The position numbers and the translations under genes are program-made. This document shows, one piece after another, positions 38,517-49,044 of a DNA stretch of 64,000 bases (positions are counted from its first letter, which is position 1; each line of letters opens with the position of its first letter). The notes under the pieces are model-generated. The model saw only the letters and a list, made by a program, of their open reading frames with translations, had not been told where the DNA came from and searched no databases. The DNA is from CAVPWP01 sp963709395 (GTDB lineage Bacteria > Pseudomonadota > Alphaproteobacteria > Rhodobacterales > Rhodobacteraceae), in the NCBI GenBank assembly GCA_963709395.1, contig CAVPWP010000009.1, positions 1 through 64,000 on the forward strand, given 5' to 3'.

Positions 38517-39618
38517 ATGACATCCGCAGCGTCGGAGACCTTTCTGAGGTTCGACGAAGTCAAGAAAAGCTACGACCAGAAAAGCCTGGTGGTGAAGGGC
38601 TTCAACATCGACGTTCGCGAGGGCGAGTTCATCACGCTTCTTGGTCCCTCGGGATCGGGCAAGACGACCGTGCTGATGATGCTGGCGGGATTCGAAAGCG
38701 TGACCTCGGGCACGATCTCGATCCGGGGCCAGTCGATCAACCGGACCGCCCCCTACAAGCGCAACATCGGTATGGTGTTCCAGAACTACGCGCTGTTTCC
38801 GCACATGACCGTGGCGCAGAACCTGGCCTATCCGCTCAGCGTGCGCGGCATGGGCAAGGACGAGATCCGGCGCAAGGTGGCTGAATACCTCGATCTGGTG
38901 GAACTGGGCGATTTCGGGGGGCGGCACCCGGGCCAGTTGTCGGGCGGGCAGCGGCAGCGGGTGGCCCTTGCGCGGGCGATGATCTTCGAGCCGACGCTGA
39001 TCCTGATGGACGAACCCTTGGGCGCGCTCGACAAGAAGCTGCGCGAGCAGATGCAATATGAGATCACCCGCCTGCACGAGCAGATGGGGTTCACGGTGCT
39101 CTACGTCACCCACGACCAGGCCGAGGCCCTGTCGATGTCGAGCCGCATCGCCGTCTTCAACGACGGGGTGGTGCAGCAATGCGCCCCGCCCGCCGAGCTT
39201 TACGAGCGTCCGGCCAATGCCTTCGTGGCCGAGTTCATCGGCGAGAACAATTTCATCGAGGGCAAGGTCGAGTTCGATCGAGGGCGGCCGCGCAAAGGTG
39301 GCCACGCCCGGTGAAGGCACCATCGTCGCCGAGGCGGCCGAGGGGCTGCGCACGGGTCAGCCGTGCCGCCTGTCGATCCGGCCCGAGAAACTCTTCATCC
39401 AGCCCACGAGCCACGCCTATGACAACGAACTGGCCGCGCGTTTCGTCGCGCGCATCTATGTGGGCGACTTCATCCGATATTATTTCCGGCTGCCCGACGG
39501 CTCGGAGATCGTGGTGAAGGTGCTCAACGACCTGTCCGCCCCCGAGTTTTCCGAAGGGCAGGACGGCAGGCTTGTCTGGCTGATTTCCGATTGCATCGCC
39601 TTTCCGAAAGACCCGTGA
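38517..39618 (+). CDS. Polyamine-type ABC transporter ATP-binding protein (one frameshift)
   Basis: PotA-type ATPase, about 367 residues when joined. Walker A LGPSGSGKTTVLMMLAGFES, Q-loop VFQNYALFPHMTV, LSGGQRQRVALARAMI, Walker B LILMDEPLGALD and VTHDQAEALS are intact. The frame breaks near 39270 (VEF in one frame, IEGGRAKVATPGEG in the other); one extra T explains it. The TOBE domain follows, with LSIRPEKLFIQ, and ends at 39618. First gene of an operon with binding protein and two permeases. An unusual gene order: ATPase first. Probably an indel error rather than a true break. Confidence 0.88.
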
Positions 39619-39680
39619 AGGCGCGAGAGCAAGGGGTAACCGGGGCCCCGAACCCACCCCGGACTGACTAGGAGGTAGTG

Positions 39681-40736
39681 ATGAGAACACTTTCGAAACT
39701 GATGGCCGGCGCCACGGCGCTGGCGCTTGCGGCGGGGGCTGCCTCCGCGCAGGACCTGACCGTCACTTCCTTCGGCGGCGCTTATGGCGCGGCGCAGAAG
39801 GAGCACATGATCGACCCGTTCGTCGCGGCGACCGGAACCAATGTCCTCTTCGAGGACTACGGTGGCGGCGTGGCCGAGATGAAGGCGCAGGTCGAAGCCG
39901 GCAACATCCAGTGGGATGTGGTCGACATCGAGGTGATCGACCTCGAGCGGGCCTGCTCGGAGGGCTACCTCGAAGTGCTCGACTTCAGCATGCTTCCCCC
40001 GGGCGACGACGGCACACCCGCCGCCGATGACTTCATCCCCGAGGCGCTGGCGAACGAATGCGGCGTCGGCAACATCGTGTGGTCGATCGTCTTCGCCTAC
40101 AACAACGAGATGATGCCGGACGGTCCGCAGACCATCGCCGACTTCTTCGACACCGAGGCCTTCCCCGGCAAGCGTGGCCTGCGCAAGCGGCCGCAGGTCA
40201 ACATGGAATGGGCCTTGCTCGCGGACGGCGTGGCGCCCGAGGACGTGTACGAGGTGCTTGCCACCGACGAGGGGCAGGCGCAGGCCTTTGCCAAGCTCGA
40301 CACGATCAAGGACGACATCGTCTGGTACGACAGCTGGTCGCAGGCCCCCGTTTTGCTGAACGACGGCGGCGCGCAGATGGTGCAGTCGGCGAACGGCCGC
40401 ATCTTCGCGGCGATCCAGGACGAGGGCGCGCCCTTCTCGATCGTCTGGGACAGCCATGTCTACGACCTCGACGTGTGGTCGGTGATGCGCGGCACCCCGA
40501 ACATCGACAAGGCGATGGAATTCGTGGCCTTCGCCACGCAGACCGTGCCGCTGTCGGGGATGCAGGACGTGGCCTACGGTCCGACCCGCAGGTCTGCCCA
40601 GGCGCTTCTGCCCGAGGCCATCAAGCAGGACCTGCCGACTGCCCATCTCGACGAGGGTATCAAGGCCGACGGCATCTTCTGGGCCGACTACGGCGAATCG
40701 CTGGGTGAGAAGTTCAACGAATGGCTTCTTCAGTAA
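39681..40736 (+). CDS. Polyamine-type ABC substrate-binding protein
   Basis: A 351-residue PotD-like protein with a signal peptide (ALALAAGAASA) and VTSFGGAYGAAQKEHMIDPF, NIQWDVVDIEVIDLERAC, SIVFAYNNEMM, FPGKRGLRKRPQVNMEWALL near the middle. ATG 39681 (MRTLSK) follows AGGAGG; an in-frame GTG lies one codon earlier. It resembles the binding proteins that sit with Pot-type permeases in alphaproteobacteria; the ligand may be a polyamine or related amine and is not settled. A strong hairpin lies after it. Confidence 0.9.
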   Translation: MRTLSKLMAGATALALAAGAASAQDLTVTSFGGAYGAAQKEHMIDPFVAATGTNVLFEDYGGGVAEMKAQVEAGNIQWDVVDIEVIDLERACSEGYLEVLDFSMLPPGDDGTPAADDFIPEALANECGVGNIVWSIVFAYNNEMMPDGPQTIADFFDTEAFPGKRGLRKRPQVNMEWALLADGVAPEDVYEVLATDEGQAQAFAKLDTIKDDIVWYDSWSQAPVLLNDGGAQMVQSANGRIFAAIQDEGAPFSIVWDSHVYDLDVWSVMRGTPNIDKAMEFVAFATQTVPLSGMQDVAYGPTRRSAQALLPEAIKQDLPTAHLDEGIKADGIFWADYGESLGEKFNEWLLQ

Positions 40737-40751
40737 CCGGCTGAAATAGCC

Positions 40752-40790
40752 GCGCGCGTCCCGAGCGGCACAACGGCCTGGGGCGCGCGC
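40752..40790 (+). other. Intercistronic hairpin after second Pot binding protein
   Basis: GCGCGCGTCCC (40752-40762) and GGGGCGCGCGC (40780-40790) form an 11-bp stem with one G-U pair and a 17-nt loop. It lies between the binding-protein gene and the permease gene. Same placement as the stems at 21064 and 34334, with unrelated sequence. Confidence 0.6.
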
Positions 40791-40808
40791 ACAGACACCG
40801 GAGGTCGG

Positions 40809-42078
40809 ATGGCCGACGCGACCGCAGAAATCCCCCGCCGTGCCCTTGCCCCGAAGCTGGGCCGCGAGGACGCGCAGAGTGCCCGCCGCGAGGTGAACCG
40901 CCGGCGGCTGCAGGCCTTTCTCTTCGTGGCGCCGCTTCTGGCCTTTCTGATGTTCGCCTTCGTGGCGCCGATCGCCACGATGCTGTTCCGCAGCCTCTAT
41001 AATCCCAGCGTGGCCGAGCTGATCCCCGATACGCTCGAAGCGCTCGAAGACTGGAACGGCGAGGGCCTGCCGCCCGAAGCCGCACGCACACGTTTCGCGA
41101 TCGAGTTGAAGCGCCTGTCGGACGAGCGCACGTCGGGTCAGCTGGCCGAGGAACTGAACCGGGCCATTCCCGGCACCTCGAGCGTGGTGAAGTCGACCGC
41201 CCGGAGCATCGGCCGCGCCGAGGATGCCGACCTCGCGGCGAACGGAGCGGCCCTTCTTTCCGAGGCGAACGACAGCTGGGCCGAACCGGAAATCTGGCGC
41301 GCGATGGACGCGGCCGGGGCGATCTTCACACCCAGCTACTACCTGACCGCGCTCGACCTCGAACAGGCGCGCGACGGCAGCATCCAGGCCCGCGATACGC
41401 AGATCTACCTGCAGCTTTATGGCAAGACCCTGTGGATGGCCTTCGTCATCACCGCGCTGACGCTGATCCTCGGCTACCCGCTTGCGTTCTTCATGGCCAA
41501 CAGCTCCACCGGGGTGGCCAATATCCTGATGGTCTTCGTCCTTCTTGCCATTCTGGACCTCGCTTCTGGTGCGAACGACGGCGTGGATCGCGCTCTTGCA
41601 GACCAATGGTGTGGTGAACGGCACGCTTCTGGCGCTGGGCGTGATTTCCGAGCCGCTGCCGATGCTCTACACCCAGTTCGCCACCATCGTGGCGATGACG
41701 CATATCCTTCTGCCCTTCATGGTGCTGCCGCTCTATTCGGTGATGCGCGGGATCGACCCCAGCTTCATGCGCGCGGCCATGTCGATGGGCAGCCCGCCGA
41801 TTCCGGCCTTCCTGCGCATCTACCTGCCGATGAGCCTGCCGGGCCTGTCGGCCGGCGCGCTTCTGGTGTTCATCATCTCGGTCGGCTACTACATCACGCC
41901 CGCGCTGGTCGGCGGCACCGACGGGCAAATGATCTCGAACATCATCGCCTTCCACATGCAGCAGTCGAACAACTGGGAACTGGCCGCCGCGCTGGGGTCG
42001 CTCCTGCTGGCGCTGATCCTTGTCCTCTACTGGCTTTACGACCGTTTCGTCGGGGCCGGAAACATCAAGCTGGGCTAG
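40809..42078 (+). CDS. Polyamine-type ABC permease, PotB-like (one frameshift)
   Basis: About 420 residues when joined. One frame change near 41546: FVLL then PFWTSLLVRTTAWIALLQ, explained by one extra T. The protein has helix 1 at about residues 35-58 (FLFVAPLLAFLMFAFVAPIA), then a long periplasmic segment of about 130 residues (60-190) before the next helices. This large insert is seen in some alphaproteobacterial Pot-type permeases and not in E. coli PotB. The EAA loop is MSMGSPPIPAFLRIYLPMSL. It pairs with the next gene. Expected indel error. Confidence 0.85.
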
Positions 42079-42081
42079 GGA

Positions 42082-42930
42082 ATGGGGCGGTTTCCGGAAT
42101 ATTTCTCGATCTGGCACATCGCGGGCCACTACGCGCTGCGGATCGTCGCGGCGCTGGTGCTGATCTTCCTGATCCTTCCGATCCTGGTGATCATCCCGCT
42201 GTCCTTCAACGCCGAGCCGTTCTTCACCTTCACCGAAGGAATGCTGGCGCTGGACCCCGAGGCCTATTCGCTGCGCTGGTACGGCGAGATTTTCGCCGAC
42301 GAGCGCTGGACGCTGGCGATCCGCAACAGTTTCGTCATCGGCATCCTGGCTGCGATCCTGGCGACCGTGCTGGGAACGGTGGCGGCGGTGGGCCTCGCGT
42401 CGCCCTGGATGCCGTTCAAGCGGCTGATCACGGCGCTTTTGCTGTCGCCGATGATCGTTCCGCTGATCATCATCGCGGCGGGGATGTTCTTCTTCTACAC
42501 GACTTTCAACCTTGTGGGCACGTTCCCGGGAATCGTGATCGCGCATGCGGCACTTGGGGTGCCTTTCGTCATCATCACGGTGACGGCGACCCTGTCGGGG
42601 TTCGACAAGTCGCTCTTCAGCGCGGGGCTGAGCCTTGGGGCATCGCCGGTGAAAGTGTTCTGGGACGTGGTGATCCCGCTGATCCGCCCCGGCGTCATCT
42701 CGGGCGGGCTCTTCGCCTTCGTCACCTCGTTCGACGAGGTGGTGCTGGTGCTGTTCCTTGCCGGCCCAAGCCAGCGCACGATCCCGCGTCAGATGTTCTC
42801 GGGGCTGCGCGAGCAGATCAATCCGACGATCCTTGCCGTGGCGACCCTGCTCATCGTGCTGTCGGTGGCGCTTCTGGTGACGCTGGAGGTCTTGCGGCGC
42901 CGGTCCGAACGGCTGCGCGGCGAGCTTTAG
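42082..42930 (+). CDS. Polyamine-type ABC permease, PotC-like
   Basis: A 282-residue permease with six helices. The EAA loop is SLGASPVKVFWDVVIPLIRP, and IAAGMFFFYTTFNLVGTFPG and AFVTSFDEVVLVLFLAG are typical for PotC. It starts three bases after the upstream stop, so it is translationally linked. Last gene of the operon; 228 bp follow before the LysR regulator of the formate operon. Confidence 0.92.
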   Translation: MGRFPEYFSIWHIAGHYALRIVAALVLIFLILPILVIIPLSFNAEPFFTFTEGMLALDPEAYSLRWYGEIFADERWTLAIRNSFVIGILAAILATVLGTVAAVGLASPWMPFKRLITALLLSPMIVPLIIIAAGMFFFYTTFNLVGTFPGIVIAHAALGVPFVIITVTATLSGFDKSLFSAGLSLGASPVKVFWDVVIPLIRPGVISGGLFAFVTSFDEVVLVLFLAGPSQRTIPRQMFSGLREQINPTILAVATLLIVLSVALLVTLEVLRRRSERLRGEL

Positions 42931-43158
42931 TCCCTCACCGCGCGAGGCCGGGACCTGACAGGGAGCCAAGGACCGGCGGTTAGAGCTTGCCGTGGACGAT
43001 GCGGTTCCTGATGCCCCGTCATGCTACTCACGTCTCTGCAGGTCTTTCGGCGAGACCATTTGCGCCAATGGGTTTGCTCCTGTCGCATCAGGACGCTTGT
43101 GCCGTGTGGAATATCGTTTCAGGATTGATCTGCGCGGTTTCGATCAGGATCCTCAATC

Positions 43159-44049
43159 ATGCTCGACAAGCTGGAAATGTTCATCGCGCTGGCGAAGGAA
43201 GAGCATTTCGGGCGAGCGGCCGTGAGCCTGGGGATCACGCAGCCAAGCCTGTCGACCGGGATCAAGCAGCTGGAAGAGCAGCTGGGCGTGCAGCTTGTCT
43301 TTCGCGGGTCGCGCTATGGCGGGCTTACGCCCGAGGGGCAGACGGCGCTGGTCTGGGCGCGTCGAATCGTAGGCGACACACGGCAGTTGCGCGAAGAGAT
43401 GCGCCATACCCGCCACGGCCTTGCGGGGCAGTTGCGGGTGGCGGTGATTCCCACGGCGCTGACCTGGGCCGGGAAGATCGCGGCCCGGTTCGGCGAGGCG
43501 CATCCGAACGTCCGGTTCACCATCCTGTCGCGCACCTCGATCGAGATCCTGTCGATGCTCGACAATCTCGATGTCGACGCGGGCATCTCGTACCTCGACA
43601 ACGAACCGATGGGACGGGTCAGCACCGAGCCGCTCTACCGCGAACGCTACATGCTTGTCTGTTCGCAGGACTCCTCCTTCGCCGCGCGCCGGTCGGTGGC
43701 CTGGCGCGACCTCGACGGCCAGCCGCTGTGCCTGCTGACGCCCGACATGCAGAACCGACGTATCATCAACAAGCATTTCGCCGATGTCGGCATCACGCCT
43801 GCCGCGCGGATCGAGGCGAATTCGACGGTCGTGCTGATGGCGAACGTAGAGGCGGGGGGCTGGCTGACCGTGCTGCCCGAAGACATCGCGGCGTTCCTTG
43901 CCGGGGGCAAGCCCTTGCGCGTGATCCCGATGGAGGGCGCAGGGGAGGGGCATGTGGTCGGGCTTGTCGCGCCCTACCGCGAGCCGCACACGCCCGTGCT
44001 TTCCGCACTGCTGACCGAGGCGCGCCGGATGTCGACCCTGAAGCGATAG
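43159..44049 (+). CDS. fdsR: LysR-family regulator of formate dehydrogenase operon (FdsR-like)
   Basis: A 296-residue LysR protein with MLDKLEMFIALAKEEHFGRA, LGITQPSLSTGIKQLEEQLG in the helix-turn-helix, and an effector domain. It sits just before fdsG in the same direction, as FdsR does in Cupriavidus necator and many alphaproteobacteria, where it represses or activates formate dehydrogenase in response to formate. That role is by position and homology pattern, not direct evidence. The end ALLTEARRMSTLKR is typical of the subgroup. Confidence 0.82.
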   Translation: MLDKLEMFIALAKEEHFGRAAVSLGITQPSLSTGIKQLEEQLGVQLVFRGSRYGGLTPEGQTALVWARRIVGDTRQLREEMRHTRHGLAGQLRVAVIPTALTWAGKIAARFGEAHPNVRFTILSRTSIEILSMLDNLDVDAGISYLDNEPMGRVSTEPLYRERYMLVCSQDSSFAARRSVAWRDLDGQPLCLLTPDMQNRRIINKHFADVGITPAARIEANSTVVLMANVEAGGWLTVLPEDIAAFLAGGKPLRVIPMEGAGEGHVVGLVAPYREPHTPVLSALLTEARRMSTLKR

Positions 44050-44091
44050 TGTAGACCTATCACTCGACGGAAAAGCGATATTGATTTCGCT
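44045..44091. promoter_or_regulatory. Candidate LysR sites upstream of fdsG
   Basis: Short inverted repeats lie in the 87-bp gap: GATAG-N7-CTATC (44045-44061) and AGCGA-N8-TCGCT (44074-44091), in AT-rich sequence. Their location fits binding by the adjacent LysR regulator. The arms are short, so this is tentative. Confidence 0.35.
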
Positions 44092-44136
44092 ATCATCCAA
44101 GTGCTTCTATGGAGGCCAAGGAAAGGCCCGCCGACA

Positions 44137-44622
44137 ATGTCAGTTCGTCCACAGAGCGCGTCTCCGCCGCCCGAAGCCGAAATCCTTGCGGTGATCGAGG
44201 CCCACAAGGGACTCGAAGGGCCGCTTTTGCCGATTCTTCACGGATTGCAGGAGGTCTTCGGCCACATCCCGGACACAGCGCAGCCGTTGATCGCCAAGGC
44301 GCTGAACATCACCGCGGCCGAGGTTCACGGCGTGATAAGCTTCTATCACGATTTCCGCCGCGCGCCCGCCGGGCGGCATGTGCTCAGGATCTGCCGGGCC
44401 GAAGCCTGCCAGGCATCGGGGGCGAACGCGCTGTCCGAGGCGGTGCTGGCGAAGCTGGGCCTCGACTGGGGCGGAACGACCCCGGATGGGGCGGTGACGG
44501 TCGAGCCGGTCTATTGCCTTGGTCTTTGCGCCTGCGGTCCGGCGGCGATGATCGACGGGCGGGTCGTGGGCCGGGTCGACGCCGCGCGGGTCGACGCGCT
44601 TCTGGCAGAGGCGCGGGCATGA
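44137..44622 (+). CDS. fdsG: Formate dehydrogenase gamma subunit
   Basis: A 161-residue NuoE-like subunit with a [2Fe-2S] centre. The Cys set is CRAEAC (C-x4-C) and YCLGLCACG (C-x3-C), with GVISFYHDFRRAPAGRHVLR before it. It accepts electrons in the FdsGBA module that couples formate oxidation to NAD. Start ATG 44137 is used; the stop overlaps fdsB by ATGA. Reading frame intact. Confidence 0.95.
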   Translation: MSVRPQSASPPPEAEILAVIEAHKGLEGPLLPILHGLQEVFGHIPDTAQPLIAKALNITAAEVHGVISFYHDFRRAPAGRHVLRICRAEACQASGANALSEAVLAKLGLDWGGTTPDGAVTVEPVYCLGLCACGPAAMIDGRVVGRVDAARVDALLAEARA

Positions 44623-46139
44623 AGATCTGGGTGCCGATGGACAGCGCCGCGAGGGCGCTTGGCGCGGACGAAGTTGCCTCCGCCATCGCGGACGAAGCCG
44701 CGGCGCGCGGGATCGAGGTCGAGATCATCCGCAACGGGTCGCGCGGGATGATCTGGCTCGAGCCGCTGGTCGAGATCGACCGGGGGCAGGGGCGTGAAGG
44801 CTTCGGGCCGGTGATGCCGGCGGACGTGCCCGCCTTGCTGGACGGAACGCTGGACAGCCTTGGCCCGGTCGAGGACATTCCCTTCTTCGCCCGCCAGACA
44901 CGTCTGACCTTCGCCCGCTGCGGCGTGATCGACCCCCTGAGCCTGTCCGACTACGAAGCCCACGGTGGCCTTGCGGGCCTTCGTCGCGCCATCAGCATGG
45001 ACGCCGCCGGGATCGTCGAGGAGGTCAAGACCAGCGGGTTGCGTGGTCGTGGCGGGGCAGGGTTCCCCACCGGCATCAAGTGGGACACCGTCCGGCAGGC
45101 CGCCGGCGACCGGAAGTACATCGTCTGCAACGCCGACGAGGGCGACAGCGGCACCTTCGCCGACCGGATGATCATGGAAGGCGACCCCTTCAGCCTGATC
45201 GAGGGCATGGCCATCGCCGCCCTCGGGGTGGGGGCATCCAAGGGCTTTGTCTACCTGCGCTCCGAATACCCCGACGCGATCCGGGTCATGAACGACGCGG
45301 TGACGATCGCCCGTGATGCCGGCGTTCTGGGTGCGGATGTCCTCGGGTCGGGCCGGGCCTTCGACATCGAGGTCCGGGTCGGCGCCGGGGCCTATGTCTG
45401 CGGCGAGGAAACCTCGCTTCTCAATTCGCTCGAAGGCAAGCGCGGCGTCGTGCGCGCCAAGCCCCCGCTGCCGGCGATCGAGGGGCTCTTTGGGCATGCC
45501 CACGGTCGTCAACAACGTCATCAGCCTGGCCACGGTGCCGGTGATCTTCGAGAAGGGCGCGCGGCACTACGCCGACTTCGGGCTGGGCCGGTCGCGCGGG
45601 ACCATTCCGATCCAGATCGCCGGGAATGTGCAATTCGGCGGGCTGTTCGAGACCGCCTTCGGCCTGAGCCTTGTCAGAAATCGTGCATGGGATCGGCGGT
45701 GGCACGGCCTCGGGCCGGCCGGTCAAGGCGGTGCAGGTGGGCGGGCCGCTTGGCGCCTATTTCGCCCCCGAGCAGTTCGACACGCCCTTCGGCTACGAGG
45801 AATTCGACGGCGCGGGCGGCCTGATCGGGCACGCGGGCGTCGTGGTCTTCGACGACAGTGCCGACATGCTGCGCATGGCCCGTTTCGCCATGGAATTCTG
45901 CGCGATCGAAGTCCTGCGGCAAGTGCACCCCCTGCCGCATCGGCGCGGTGCGCGGAGTCGAGACCATCGACCGGATCGCCGATGGCGACGCCGACGCGAT
46001 TCCGCTGCTGACCGACCTTTGCGAGACGATGAAGGACGGCTCGCTCTGCGCGCTGGGCGGCTTCACCCCCTATCCGGTGATGAGTGCGCTCACCCGCTTT
46101 CCCGACGACTTTGCGCGCCACAAGGAGGCTGCGGAATGA
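44619..46139 (+). CDS. fdsB: Formate dehydrogenase beta subunit (three frameshifts)
   Basis: NuoF-like, about 505 residues when joined. The N-terminus has a thioredoxin-like part, then the FMN/NADH sites GLRGRGGAGFPTGIKWDTV and YIVCNADEGDSGTFADR, AYVCGEETSLLNSLEGKRG, and at the end the [4Fe-4S] set SCGKCTPCRIGAVRG. The frame breaks near 45487 (GGG for GG before the MPTVVNNV motif), 45673 (extra T in the SLSEIVHG motif) and 45912 (extra A before SCGKC). Each is one inserted base. All expected motifs are present in order, so the gene is very probably intact in the organism. Confidence 0.92.
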
Positions 46140-49039
46140 AGGACTTCATCCTTCCGCTGGACGACCGCGACATGGGCACCCCCGCCCGCGAGGGGAAACC
46201 AGTCACGCTGACAATCGACGGTTTCGAGGTGACCGTTCCCGAGGGCACGTCCGTCATGCGCGCTGCTGCCGAGGCGGGCATCGAGGTGCCCAAGCTCTGC
46301 GCGACCGACAGCCTCGAGGCGTTCGGGTCCTGCCGCCTCTGCGTGGTCGAGATCGAGGGCCGGCGCGGCACGCCCGCGTCCTGCACGACGCCCGTGGCCC
46401 CCGGCATGATCGTGCACACCCAGTCCGACAAGGTCCGCAAGATCCGCAAGGGGGTGATGGAGCTTTACATCTCCGACCATCCGCTCGACTGCCTGACCTG
46501 TGCGGCGAATGGCGATTGCGAGTTGCAGGACATGGCCGGCGCCGTGGGCCTGCGCGACGTGCGCTACGAGGCGCCAAAGGGCGGCGGGCTGGCCAATCAC
46601 TTCGCCCTGCGCGACACCAGTGGCGTGGCCAACCCCGAATGGCGGCCGAAGGACGAGTCGAACCCCTATTTCACCTTCGATCCCTCGAAATGCATCGTCT
46701 GCAACCGCTGCGTGCGGGCCTGCGAGGAGGTGCAGGGCACCTTCGCGCTGACGATCGAAGGCCGCGGCTTCGACAGCCGGGTCAGCGCCGGGGCGGCGGG
46801 CGACGATTTCCTGACCTCGGATTGCGTGTCCTGCGGCGCCTGCGTGCAGGCCTGCCCGACGGCGACGCTGCAGGAAAAATCGGTGATCGAGCTTGGCACG
46901 CCCGAGCGGTCGGTCGTGACCACCTGCGCCTATTGCGGCGTCGGGCTGTTCGTTCAAGGCCGAACTGAACGGCGACCAGCTGGTCCGCATGGTGTCCGTG
47001 GAAGGACGGCAAGGCCAACCGGGGGCATTCCTGCGTGAAGGGGCGTTTCGCCTGGGGCTATGCCAACCACGCGACCGCATCCTGAACCCGATGATCCGCG
47101 AGACGATCGACCAGCCCTGGCGCGAGGTCAGCTGGGACGAGGCGATTTCCTTCGCCGCAGACCGGCTGCGGGGGCTGCAGGAAAGATACGGCCGCAAGTC
47201 GATCGGCGTCATCACGTCGAGCCGCTGCACGAACGAGGAAACCTACCTCGTGCAGAAGCTCGCCCGCGCGGTGTTTCATGAACAACAATACCGACACCTG
47301 CGCGCGGGTCTGCCATTCGCCCACGGGCTACGGGCTTGGCCAGACCTTCGGCACCTCGGCCGGAACGCAGGACTTCGACTCCGTCATGCAGTCGGACGTG
47401 GTCGTCGTGATCGGCGCGAACCCGACCGACGGGCACCCGGTCTTCGCCTCGCGGCTGAAGAAGCGGCTGCGGCAGGGCGCGAAGCTGATCGTGATCGACC
47501 CGCGCCGGATCGACCTCGTGCGGATCGCCGCATGTCGAGGCGGCGCATCACCTGGCGCTCCGTCCCGGCACCAATGTCGCGGTCGTCACCGCGATGGCCC
47601 ATGTCATCGTGACCGAGGGGCTCTTCGACGAGGGGTTCATCCGGACGCGCTGCGACTGGGACGAGTTCCGGGACTATGCCGAGTTCGTCTCGGACAGCCG
47701 TCACAGCCCTGAGGCGACCGAGATGCTGACCGGTGTGCCCGCGGCCGAGTTGCGCGCCGCCGCGCGTCTCTTCGCCACGGGCGGCAACGGCGCGATCTAC
47801 TACGGGCTTGGCGTGACCGAGCACAGCCAGGGATCGACCACGGTCATGGGCATCGCGAACCTCGCGATGCTGACCGGCAACATCGGGCGGCCCGGCGTGG
47901 GCGTGAACCCGCTGCGCGGCCAGAACAACGTGCAGGGCTCGTGCGACATGGGGTCCTTCCCGCACGAGCTTCCGGGCTATCGCCACGTCAAGGGCGCCGA
48001 GGTGCGCGAGATCTTCGAGAAGGCCTGGGGCGTCGAGATCGACCCCGAGCCGGGACTGCGCATTCCCAACATGCTCGACGCCGCGGTCGACGGGTCGTTC
48101 AAGGGCCTCTACTGCCAGGGCGAGGACATCCTGCAATCGGATCCCGACACGCGGCACGTCGCGGCGGGGCTGGCGGCGATGGAGTGCGTCATCGTCCACG
48201 ACCTGTTCCTGAACGAAACCGCGAATTACGCCCATGTCTTCCTGCCGGGGTCGTCGTTCCTCGAAAAGGACGGCACCTTCACCAATGCCGAGCGCCGGAT
48301 CAACCGGGTGCGCAAGGTGATGGCGCCGCGCAACGGCTTTGCCGACTGGGAAATCACGCAGCTTCTGGCCAATGCCATGGGGGCGGGATGGTCCTATGCC
48401 CATCCTTCCGAGATCATGGAGGAGATCGCCGCGACCACGCCGTCGCTTCGCCGGGGTGAGCTACGATCTTCTCGACGCGTGTGGGATCGGTCCAGTGGCC
48501 CTGCAACGACGCCGCACCCGAGGGCACGCCGCTGATGCATGTCGACGGTTTCGTGCGCGGCAAGGGGCGGTTCATCGTCACCGAATACGTGGCGACCGAC
48601 GAGACGCACCGGCCCGCGCTTTCCGCTCCTGCTGACCACCGGGCGCATCCTGAGCCAGTACAACGTCGGCGCGCAGACCCGGCGCACCGCGAACGTGGTC
48701 TGGCATGACGAGGACGTGCTGGAGATCCATCCGCACGACGCCGAGGTGCGCGGGATCAACGAGGGCGATTTCGTCAAGCTCGCCTCGCGCTCGGGCGAGA
48801 CGGCGCTGCGCGCGAAGATCACGGACCGCGTCAGCCCCGGCGTGGTCTATACGACCTTCCACCACCCCGATACGCAGGCCAACGTCATCACCACCGACTA
48901 TTCGGACTGGGCGACGAACTGCCCCGAATACAAGGTGACGGCGGTGCAGGTCAGCCGGTCGAACGGCCCCACCGAATGGCAGGAGGACTATGCCGCGCGC
49001 TCTGCGCAGGCGCGCCGCATCCTGCCGGCGGCGGAGTAG
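46136..49039 (+). CDS. fdsA: Formate dehydrogenase alpha subunit, molybdenum (about eight frameshifts)
   Basis: About 960 residues when joined, the usual FdsA length. N-terminal [2Fe-2S] domain (GSCRLCVVEIEGRRGTPASC), His-Cys segment LDCLTCAANGDCELQD, two [4Fe-4S] motifs CIVCNRCVRACEE and CVSCGACVQACP, then CAYCGVGC for the next cluster and the bis-MGD molybdopterin domains (PTDGHPVFASRLKKRL; GIANLAMLTGNIGRPGVGVN; TTGRILSQYNVGAQTRRTAN). Breaks are near 46948, 46993, 47082, 47275, 47532, 48452, 48490 and 48602; all but the one at 47082 are one-base insertions. Catalyses formate to CO2. The breaks are most likely sequence errors; every expected motif is present. Confidence 0.9.
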
Positions 49040-49044
49040 GGCGG

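Noticed and set aside
39480..41624. A 714-residue minus-strand open frame opposite the second Pot operon
   Set aside because: Antisense shadow of the binding-protein and permease genes, without recognisable motifs.
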